Source: JBGOUJ01 sp041477005
GTDB lineage: Bacteria > Acidobacteriota > Terriglobia > Bryobacterales > JACQDG01
Assembly (NCBI GenBank): GCA_041477005.1
Contig: JBGOUJ010000063.1
Coordinates: 1-20,274, forward strand
Reading direction: 5' to 3'
DNA: 20,274 nt
Positions 14,604-20,274 of this stretch are shown piece after piece (the first letter of the stretch is position 1; each line of letters begins with the position of its first letter). Position numbers and translations under genes: made by a program. Below the pieces are notes generated by a model. It searched no databases, was not told the origin of the DNA, and saw only the letters and a list, made by a program, of their open reading frames with translations.

Positions 14604-15976
14604 CCGCGGCGGGCGCAAGAGGTCCCCTCTTCGCCGGCGCAGCTCAGCGCGGCGCCGGCCGTTCCGCTTTCTTTCTTTTCTTCTCTTGCGTGGTTCTTTA
14701 CAGCTTGAATCATCAATACCTCGGCAGCGCGGATACGACCCCCAATGTGTATTTGCCTTTCAGCATCATCCTGCATCACGATCTTTATCTCGATCACTTT
14801 CGGGAGCCGCCGAAAAGTGACAAAGAGCCCTTGCCCTACTCTCTGCATTTGAGCCGCGGCCACCTGATTTCCTCCTATCCGGTGCTGCCTGCCGTTCTGG
14901 CGGTTCCGGTCGCCTTGGGCCCGGCGCTGTGGGTGAAAGCAAAGAACATCCCCTACACCAGCGAAACCTTCCTGGATGTCTGCGTCTTCTCGGCCAAGCT
15001 AGCCGCGGCGTTGATCACCGCCGGCTCGGTCGTCCTGGTGTTTCTGACCCTGGCCCGGTTCGTTTCCCGGAGCACGGCCTGGGCCCTGGCCTATCTTTAC
15101 GCCCTGGGAACGGCTGCTTTTCCGATCGCCAGCCAGGCCCTGTGGGGACACGGTCCGGCCATGCTGTTTCTGTCCGCAGCCGCTTACGTGTGGCTGTGCC
15201 GCCCCGATCGTCTGATCGCGCTCAGCGTGATGCTGAGCTTGGCCGTGGCCGCCCGGCCCGTCGCCGCCCTGCCGGCGCTGCTGTTCACTGCCGCGGTCGC
15301 CTGGCTCCAGCCGCGCCGGTTGCCGCGCTTCCTGTTGGCGCCGGCATTGGTGGCAGGCTTGCTGCTGGCCTATAACCTGTACTTTTTCGGCGTCCCGGCG
15401 GGGGGCTACCCCGGCGTTAACGCAGACATGATCGCTCGCCAGCAACTGGGAAGCCTCTGGACGACCGCGATAGGGACGGGGCTGGCCGGTCTTTTGATCA
15501 GCCCCAGCCGCGGGTTGCTGATTTTCTCGCCCTTTGTGGTCGCCGCCTTTTGGGGGGCCGTCGTAACTCTGCGGAGGGCCGAGTGGCTGCGCTGGAGGCC
15601 GCTGGCGCTTTCCGCGATCGGGCAAGTGTTGCTGTTCAGTTGTTACTCCTCCTGGTGGGGCGGCATGTGTTACGGCCCGCGGCTCCTTAGCGAGATTTGT
15701 CCTTTCCTGATGCTGCTTTTGGTTCCGGTCCTGCCGGCCATCGAGGCAACTACGGCGCGCCGGGCGGTTTTCCAGGTTCTGGCCGCCGCAAGTATTTTCA
15801 TCCAGAGCGCCGGAGCGATGCTGTGGACCGGAGATTGGTACTTCGAGCCGACGAGCGTAGATACCGACCGATCCCGGCTGTGGAACTGGAAGGATACAGA
15901 GATCACCCGTACCCTGGGCAACTATCACTGGTCCGACAAAGCATCGGGCGGATCATCTTTAGAGCGGCCGCGGTAG
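14600..15976 (+). CDS. Polytopic membrane protein, GT-C glycosyltransferase-like
   Basis: A 458-residue membrane protein. ATG 14600 is chosen for its ATGA overlap with the upstream stop; the frame is open further left but that part overlaps the previous gene. After the first helix the external loop SADTTPNVYLPFSIILHHD carries Asp residues in the GT-C position, followed by LSRGHLISSYPVLPAVLA and about ten more hydrophobic segments. Near the C-terminus are SCYSSWWGGMCYGPRLLSE and a GDWYFEP segment, typical of an uncharacterised membrane family in Acidobacteriota and related bacteria that resembles mannosyltransferases. The substrate is unknown. Co-transcription with the Tad genes suggests a role in pilin or envelope glycosylation (inference). 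Confidence 0.65.
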   Translation: MTAAGARGPLFAGAAQRGAGRSAFFLFFSCVVLYSLNHQYLGSADTTPNVYLPFSIILHHDLYLDHFREPPKSDKEPLPYSLHLSRGHLISSYPVLPAVLAVPVALGPALWVKAKNIPYTSETFLDVCVFSAKLAAALITAGSVVLVFLTLARFVSRSTAWALAYLYALGTAAFPIASQALWGHGPAMLFLSAAAYVWLCRPDRLIALSVMLSLAVAARPVAALPALLFTAAVAWLQPRRLPRFLLAPALVAGLLLAYNLYFFGVPAGGYPGVNADMIARQQLGSLWTTAIGTGLAGLLISPSRGLLIFSPFVVAAFWGAVVTLRRAEWLRWRPLALSAIGQVLLFSCYSSWWGGMCYGPRLLSEICPFLMLLLVPVLPAIEATTARRAVFQVLAAASIFIQSAGAMLWTGDWYFEPTSVDTDRSRLWNWKDTEITRTLGNYHWSDKASGGSSLERPR

Positions 15977-16009
15977 GGAGGGACCGCTGACCGGCGTGTG
16001 CTAGTGTGG

Positions 16010-16801
16010 ATGTCTCCCATGATCTGGGACCTGCATTGCCACCTGAACGGCGTACCCGGTCGAACACCCGAGGAGCGCATGGCCGGGCTGGTGAGGTTCG
16101 CCGACCGCATGGGAATCGACCGGCTCGTCGTTTTCATGGGCTTCCCTTTCCTGGAAGACCCCTCACCGGAGCAACTGCGCGAGCAGAACGATCAAGTGTT
16201 GCAGGCCCTGAGCCACTGGCACGATCGGGCCTTCGGCTTCGTTTATCTCAGCGGAAACCACATCGCCTTCAGCCTTCAGGAGTTCGACCGCTGCGTGCGG
16301 GAGGGGCCGATGGTGGGCATCAAGCTGTGGACAGCGAAGCGGGCGAGCGCCCCGGAATTCGATCCGATCATCGAGCGGGCGTCGTCGTTAAAAGCTGTGA
16401 TCTTCCAGCATACGTGGCTGAAAGTCGGCGGCAACCTGCCCGGCGAATCGACGCCGTTTGACGTGGTGGCGCTCGCGGCGCGGCATCCCACGGTCCCGAT
16501 CATTTGCGGGCACACCGGGGGAGACTGGGAACGCGGCATCCGAGCCATCCGCGCGAGCAGGAATGTGTTCGCCGACATGGCAGGCTCGGACCCGACCGCC
16601 GGACTCGTGGAAATGGCCGTTCGCGAATTGGGCGCGGAACGAGTCCTTTACGGCAGCGATACCGGGGGGCGCAGCTTTGCCTCGCAACTGGCCAAGGTGA
16701 CGGGCGCGGACATTTCCGAGGCCGCCCGCAGGCTGATCCTCGGCGAGAACCTGCGCCGGATGATGATGCCGATCCTCGAAGCTAAAGGAGTGCGGGTATG
16801 A
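16010..16801 (+). CDS. Amidohydrolase-superfamily protein (amidohydrolase 2 type)
   Basis: TIM-barrel metal-dependent hydrolase of the PF04909 type. Ligand-like residues are visible: DLHCHLNG at the N-terminus, the strand VGIKLWTA, QHTWLK in the middle, PIICGHTGGDWERG, and YGSDTGG near the C-terminus with the conserved Asp. The substrate cannot be named. Possible starts are GTG 15998, GTG 16004, ATG 16010 and ATG 16019, none with a clear ribosome binding site at proper spacing. ATG 16010 is used here, and 16019 would put the HxH motif at the usual position close to the N-terminus. Its stop overlaps the start of the next gene (ATGA), so the two form a pair. Confidence 0.8.
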   Translation: MSPMIWDLHCHLNGVPGRTPEERMAGLVRFADRMGIDRLVVFMGFPFLEDPSPEQLREQNDQVLQALSHWHDRAFGFVYLSGNHIAFSLQEFDRCVREGPMVGIKLWTAKRASAPEFDPIIERASSLKAVIFQHTWLKVGGNLPGESTPFDVVALAARHPTVPIICGHTGGDWERGIRAIRASRNVFADMAGSDPTAGLVEMAVRELGAERVLYGSDTGGRSFASQLAKVTGADISEAARRLILGENLRRMMMPILEAKGVRV

Positions 16802-17541
16802 TCGACGTGAACGTGAGCTTGTCGCGCTGGCCGTTCCGGCGGCTGCCGGGCGATGAGCCGGGCGACCTGGCGGCGAGGTTACGAACCAAGAATGTTTCAC
16901 AAGCCTGGGCCGGCAGCTTCGACGGTCTGTTGCACAAGGACATAGCGGGAGTGAATGCCCGCCTGGCGGCCGATTGCCGGAAATATGGCCAGGGCATTCT
17001 GGTCCCTTTTGGATCTGTGAACCCCATGCTGCCTGACTGGCAGGAGGATCTGCGGCGCTGCCAGGAAGAGCACCGCATGCCCGGCATCCGGCTGCACCCG
17101 AATTATCACGGCTACAAGCTGGACGATCCCGTGTGCGCGGAGCTGCTCTCGCTCGCCGCCCGGCGCGGGCTGATTGTGCAGATCGCGCTTGCCATGGAGG
17201 ACGAGCGCACGCAGCATCCGCTCCTGCGCGTGCCGCCGGTCGATCCGGCGCCGCTCCCGCGAGTGGCGGCCATCTCCGGCCTGCGGCTCGTGATCCTGAA
17301 TCACAACCGCCTGCCGCGGCTCGACATCGCAGGCGAGGTTTGTTTCGATATCGCGATGGTGGAAGGGCTCGGGGGCGTGGCCCGTTTCGCGGAAGTGGTC
17401 TCGCCCGCGCGGGTGGTCTTCGGGTCCCACGCGCCGTTGTTTTCCTTCGAGTCGGCGCTGCTGAAGGTGCGCGAGGCGGGGCTCAGCGAAGCGCAACAAA
17501 ACGATCTGCTCGAAGGGAACGCCCGGCGGGTGCTCAAGTAG
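16798..17541 (+). CDS. Amidohydrolase-like protein lacking the HxH motif
   Basis: A 247-residue relative of the preceding protein, starting at ATG 16798 with AAAGGAG about eight bases upstream. The barrel pattern is recognisable (GIRLHPNYHGYKLDDP, LVILNHNRLPRL, RVVFGSHAPLFSFESALLKV), but where active members have DxHxH this one begins MIDVNVSLSRWPFRRLP. The late catalytic Asp (GSD) is replaced in GSHAPLF. It is probably a non-hydrolytic partner or a member with changed metal use, possibly forming a complex with its neighbour. That is inferred from the overlap and the missing ligands. Confidence 0.75.
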   Translation: MIDVNVSLSRWPFRRLPGDEPGDLAARLRTKNVSQAWAGSFDGLLHKDIAGVNARLAADCRKYGQGILVPFGSVNPMLPDWQEDLRRCQEEHRMPGIRLHPNYHGYKLDDPVCAELLSLAARRGLIVQIALAMEDERTQHPLLRVPPVDPAPLPRVAAISGLRLVILNHNRLPRLDIAGEVCFDIAMVEGLGGVARFAEVVSPARVVFGSHAPLFSFESALLKVREAGLSEAQQNDLLEGNARRVLK

Positions 17542-17725
17542 ACCGTCCGCGCTACCGCATATCAAGACCATGGCGGATTGGGTCCGTGCAAGCCGCCGTC
17601 AAGCCCCATCCCGAGACCATAGCCTGGCTCCCGGCTCCCCGACCGCTCGCCTTTTTGATGCCTTTCGCATGGCCTTCAGATCCCTTGAGTTTCTCCCGAA
17701 GACCCCACCGAACCCCTGTAAATGT
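17542..17725. other. Non-coding stretch downstream of the amidohydrolase pair
   Basis: No convincing gene, terminator or promoter is seen. If the tRNA-Pro interpretation below is right, this was the original sequence downstream of the tRNA gene before the element inserted. Confidence 0.4.
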
Positions 17726-17772
17726 TGGCCGGGGCGAGAGGATTTAAACCTCCGACCCCCTGCGCCCAAGGC
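17726..17772 (-). repeat. Partial copy of the 3' part of tRNA-Pro (putative attachment site)
   Basis: This 47-base stretch matches the 3' part of the intact tRNA-Pro at 18778-18854, in the same orientation, with two mismatches. It runs from the encoded CCA (TGG, 17726-17728) through the T-arm and variable region to the anticodon loop (CCCAAGGC, ending 17772), where similarity stops abruptly. The D-arm and 5' acceptor strand are absent, so it is not a functional tRNA. The arrangement is what integration at the tRNA 3' end leaves behind. Confidence 0.8.
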
Positions 17773-17805
17773 GGATTCCGGCATACTCCGAAAATGCCCT
17801 ATTTT

Positions 17806-17831
17806 CAACTGCTTACGTTTTCAAGCAGTTG
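17806..17831. repeat. Inverted repeat next to the tRNA fragment
   Basis: CAACTGCTT (17806-17814) and AAGCAGTTG (17823-17831) form a perfect nine-base-pair stem with an eight-base loop. No T-run follows on either strand. It lies 34 bases inside the putative left attachment site and could be a recombinase-binding site or a terminator remnant. Confidence 0.5.
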
Positions 17832-17906
17832 TGGCGGGCTTGTTGAACCCTGTTGAGCCTTATTGAACCCGGAGGTTTCCGACAGCTACAGAATCGTCTA
17901 CAGCGG

Positions 17907-17912
17907 TACAAT
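17907..17912 (+). promoter_or_regulatory. Weak candidate -10 for the toxin-antitoxin pair
   Basis: TACAAT lies 35 bases before the antitoxin ATG. No good -35 is seen at the proper spacing (a GCTACA-like hexamer sits 16 bases upstream). Autoregulation would be expected for such a pair but no operator is identified. Confidence 0.25.
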
Positions 17913-17946
17913 GCTTTTAGGCAAGCGAAACAGTGAGCGGGGTCCC

Positions 17947-18237
17947 ATGGCCAGCGATCTGACGCACGAGAAACAGCAGCTCCACGAGTTGGTGGACCGT
18001 CTTGCGCCCAGCCAAGTCCATGCCGTGCGCGGCCTGCTCCAGGTGATGTTGGATCCCGTCTCGGGCGCCATCGCCAACGCGCCGGTGGATGATGAGCCCC
18101 TCACCGCGGAAGAAGCCCACGCTCTCGACGAAGCCCGCGAGTGGCTCAAACACAACAGACCGATTCCGCATGAGCAGGTGCTGGCCGAACTCGGCATCAC
18201 GCAGGAAGAAATCGAGAACTTCCAGGAACCGGCGTGA
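17947..18237 (+). CDS. Type II antitoxin
   Basis: A 96-residue acidic protein predicted to neutralise the toxin encoded directly downstream. ATG 17947 is chosen because the protein from there (MASDLTHEKQQLHELVDRL) matches the style of this antitoxin group; ATG 17911 and TTG 17863 upstream would add residues unlike it. The N-terminal half is helical (HELVDRLAPSQVHAVRGLL), probably the DNA-binding or dimerising part. The C-terminal half is acidic (DDEPLTAEEAHALDEAREW, then ELGITQEEIENFQEPA), the likely toxin-binding part. The stop overlaps the toxin GTG by four bases. No named family is claimed beyond RelB-like antitoxin. Confidence 0.75.
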   Translation: MASDLTHEKQQLHELVDRLAPSQVHAVRGLLQVMLDPVSGAIANAPVDDEPLTAEEAHALDEAREWLKHNRPIPHEQVLAELGITQEEIENFQEPA

Positions 18238-18482
18238 AGCGGATCGCCTGGACCGAACAGGCCAAGGCCGACGTTCGCGGTCTGGATAAGGCCACTGCCA
18301 TGCGCATTTTGCATGCGTTGCATCGATTCGCGGAATCGGGCACAGGGGATATCAAGGCTCTTCAAGGCGACATGGAAGAGCTGCGACTACGGGCCGGCGA
18401 TTACCGACTGTTCTTCGTCTGCACCGGCGACGACGTCATTGAGGTTCGCCGTGTCCGCCATCGCCGCGAAGCCTATCGTTAA
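18234..18482 (+). CDS. RelE/ParE-superfamily toxin
   Basis: An 82-residue basic protein with the RelE/ParE fold pattern: MKRIAWTEQAKADVRGLDK at the N-terminus, two helices through AMRILHALHRFAES, then the strand region DMEELRLRAGDYRLFF and the closing RVRHRREAYR. RelE-type members cut mRNA at the ribosome and ParE-type members poison gyrase. The sequence does not decide which applies here, but the terminal Arg/His/Tyr cluster is typical of the RelE branch. GTG 18234 overlaps the antitoxin stop (GTGA), ensuring coupled translation with antitoxin made first. Confidence 0.85.
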   Translation: MKRIAWTEQAKADVRGLDKATAMRILHALHRFAESGTGDIKALQGDMEELRLRAGDYRLFFVCTGDDVIEVRRVRHRREAYR

Positions 18483-18854
<372 letters not shown>

Positions 18855-18868
18855 ACTCTATCCCTTTC

Positions 18869-18874
18869 ATTGTA
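18869..18874 (-). promoter_or_regulatory. Candidate -10 of the tRNA-Pro gene
   Basis: On the minus strand TACAAT lies about 15 bases upstream of the mature tRNA 5' end. No convincing -35 is seen. Confidence 0.35.
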
Positions 18875-18880
18875 GATCAA

Positions 18881-19213
18881 CCGCGACCGCCGCGCTGGGC
18901 TCCCACCCCGCCTACCCGCCCCGCGGACGCCGCCCGGGGCCCCTAATGCTGGCCCAGCGGCCGGCCGATTCTCATACTATGAATACCCTCTTTGAAATGG
19001 CGACCGCCCACCCTATACTGGACCTTTGCGGTGCCCCTGCCCGTTACAGAGGGGGGTGAATCGGGATGCACCGTATGGTTCAATCACCACGAGCGAGCGC
19101 CTGCTTCCGCGCCATTGCTTCTTCCTTGCCAGTCGAGTGGCTGATGCCGCGGCCCTGAAGGGACCGCATCGGGAGAACTTCGCCTCTTTGCTCCGCTTGT
19201 TCCGAGGCGCCGG
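18881..19213. other. No gene recognised between tRNA-Pro and the actA fragment
   Basis: GC-rich sequence without a convincing reading frame. This is probably the old upstream region of the alternative complex III operon whose first gene survives as a fragment at 19214. Confidence 0.35.
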
Positions 19214-19479
19214 ATGGCACAAATCTTTCACCCCAGCACCAACACCCTCTCGCGGGTGAGCATTGTCGGAGCGGTGTTCCTGATCGCCGGCCTCGCCTGG
19301 GTTCTGGACGCGCTCGGCCGCTCGCCCTACGCCACCCGGGCCCTGGCGCCACGCGACCAGCCGGCGCCGTTCAGCCACAAGCACCACGTCAGCGGCATCG
19401 GCATCGACTGCCGCTACTGTCACACCTCGGTCGAGGAATCCTCCTTCGCCGGCCTGCCGCCTACCAAGACCTGCATGAG
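19214..19479 (+). pseudogene. actA: N-terminal fragment of ActA (alternative complex III multiheme cytochrome)
   Basis: From ATG 19214 the sequence reads MAQIFHPSTNTLSRVSI, a hydrophobic anchor (about residues 15-33), then APFSHKHHVSGIGIDCRYCH with one CxxCH haem site, then SFAGLPPTKTCM. This is the start of ActA, the membrane-anchored pentahaem cytochrome of alternative complex III, which passes electrons from quinol to cytochrome oxidase. Homology ends at TCM, exactly where the second haem motif should follow. The open frame runs to 19552, but everything after about 19479 is out-of-frame reading of another gene's remnant. Confidence 0.75.
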
Positions 19480-19620
19480 CTTTTCATGCACGTCCGCTAC
19501 AGCGGCCGCCTCACCTGGATCATCGCCAGCGCCGGCTTCTGCTGGCTCCTGATCCTGCTTTCGCTCACCATGAGCGATTACCTGACCCGTGGCTGGATCT
19601 CGCCAGCCGGCGGCTGGTAG
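19480..19620 (+). pseudogene. C-terminal fragment of cytochrome c oxidase subunit IV
   Basis: In a different frame from actA, the sequence reads LFMHVRYSGRLTWIIASAG, then a hydrophobic helix, then LTMSDYLTRGWISPAGGW and a TAG at 19618-19620. The FMH(V/L)RY pattern with a final SDYLTRGW is characteristic of the small prokaryotic oxidase subunit IV (COX4_pro type). Only the last helix is present. In act-cox gene clusters subunit IV lies many genes downstream of actA, so an internal deletion of the whole cluster would produce this junction. Confidence 0.65.
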
Positions 19621-19654
19621 GGGGAGAGTTGAGAAATTGAGGAATTGAGAAAGG

Positions 19655-19822
19655 AACACCATCCGGCCCGCCGCTCTATCCGACGCCGAAACCATTGCCG
19701 CCTACAACGCTGCCATGGCGCGCGAGACCGAGCACATCAAGCTCGACGCCGGGCGCCTGCTGGAAGGCGTGCGCGCCGTGCTCTCCGACGCCTCCAAGGG
19801 CTTCTATGTCGTCGCAGACGCC
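19655..19822 (+). pseudogene. N-terminal fragment of a GNAT acetyltransferase
   Basis: Reads TIRPAALSDAETIAAYNAAM, then ETEHIKLDAGRLLEGVRAVL, then SDASKGFYVVADA: the first third of a GNAT-fold acetyltransferase. Homology stops where the acetyl-CoA-binding strands should begin. The codon where ATG is expected (19655-19657) is AAC, and an upstream in-frame stop leaves no standard start before ATG 19715. The frame stays open to 20053 but the later residues are not protein-like. Judged a broken gene. Confidence 0.55.
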
Positions 19823-19870
19823 CCAGCCGCAACATTGGTTTACTTCCCATGGCCGCCAATCTTGGAAGTT

Positions 19871-19939
19871 CTCGGCGTCTCCGCGCCTCTGCGGTTGATC
19901 ATAAGTCGTAATTCAACGCCGGGGCGCGGAGACGCCGAG
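19871..19939. repeat. Long imperfect inverted repeat
   Basis: CTCGGCGTCTCCGCGCC (19871-19887) is perfectly complementary to 19923-19939, with further partial pairing inward (GGTTGAT against ATTCAAC). It resembles the dispersed palindromes found between genes in many Acidobacteriota genomes. It sits where the GNAT fragment ends. Confidence 0.7.
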
Positions 19940-20274
19940 ATCTCCGAAGCCGCCCGGAGACGCATCCAGCATGCCGGCCGTTTCCTCGGCAGTTCGATGG
20001 TCTGCTCCCCAAAGCAAACGAGAGTTGTCCTTGCGGGCATTCGCGGCCGATAACTTTTTCACGGTCACGCCATTCCCTCTTTTTTCTTCTCCTTCTTTCC
20101 AACAGCTTGGCCCTGCGGCTTCCCTCTCGCGCCACCTCCACGCGTTATGCTGGTAGTGAGCGTTGGCCAACGCGCTCCGGTAGTACGGTGCTCTGGCTTC
20201 CGGGACCCAGGCGACGAACCTGGACCACCTCGGCGGCCCGGCCGCTCTTCAAGTCGTGTACGGCGGAATCCGGC
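19940..20274. other. Right end of window without a recognised gene
   Basis: No intact gene is recognised. A minus-strand frame open from the right edge to TAA at 20145-20147 reads DSAVHDLKSGRAAEVVQV and LPERVGQRSLPA. It could be the end of a protein entering from outside the window or part of a non-coding element; I do not recognise it. Confidence 0.25.

Noticed and set aside
17599..17866. Short frames across the tRNA-Pro fragment, including one reading GREDLNLRPPAPKA
   Set aside because: That peptide is the well-known false translation of a tRNA 3' end and is seen again at the intact tRNA gene (18754 onward).
19480..19552. C-terminal residues of the 112-residue frame starting at 19214
   Set aside because: After TKTCM the frame reads Ser/Ala/Pro-rich nonsense while another frame encodes the oxidase subunit IV end.

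Overview
The window is GC-rich bacterial DNA. Nearly every gene is on the + strand. Its core is a complete-looking Tad/Flp (tight adherence) pilus locus. The gene set, the alternative complex III and cytochrome oxidase fragments on the right, and the style of the proteins all suggest an Acidobacteriota (Bryobacter/Solibacter-like) genome. That assignment is an inference from protein style, not from a marker gene.

Layout. 1-4774: a possible promoter, two TadE-like pseudopilins, a large TadG-like protein and a polytopic GT-C-like membrane protein. 4844-6524: a tandem array of Flp major pilin genes in units of roughly 220-270 bp. Five copies are intact, one (copy 5) has lost its ATG and its C-terminus, and one (copy 7) is frameshifted; most spacers carry a GC-rich stem-loop just after the stop codon. 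6636-13422: the secretion machine in the order cpaB, cpaC (secretin), cpaE, cpaF (ATPase), tadB, tadC, closely packed and partly with overlapping stop/start codons. 13419-15976: two more polytopic membrane glycosyltransferase-like genes coupled to tadC by ATGA overlaps; the first (GT87/DUF2029-like) is split by one in-frame TGA. 16010-17541: two overlapping amidohydrolase-superfamily genes, the second lacking the metal-binding HxH motif.

17542-18854 is an accessory pocket. An intact tRNA-Pro(UGG) gene (minus strand, CCA encoded) lies at 18778-18854, and a 47-bp copy of its 3' part lies at 17726-17772 in the same orientation. Between them is a type II toxin-antitoxin pair (RelE/ParE-like toxin). 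This is the footprint of a small element inserted at the 3' end of the tRNA, with no integrase left.

18855-20274 is a graveyard of gene pieces: the N-terminus of ActA (alternative complex III multiheme cytochrome) joined directly to the C-terminus of a cytochrome c oxidase subunit IV, then the N-terminal third of a GNAT acetyltransferase, then a long inverted repeat. No intact gene is visible there.

Working together: CpaF powers assembly, TadB/TadC form the inner-membrane platform, CpaE probably localises the machine, CpaC (with CpaB) forms the outer-membrane exit, and the Flp pilins are the fibre subunits with TadE/TadG as minor components. The membrane glycosyltransferase-like genes inside the operon may modify the pilins or a surface glycan (inference). 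No prepilin peptidase (TadV/CpaA) or TadD is in the window.
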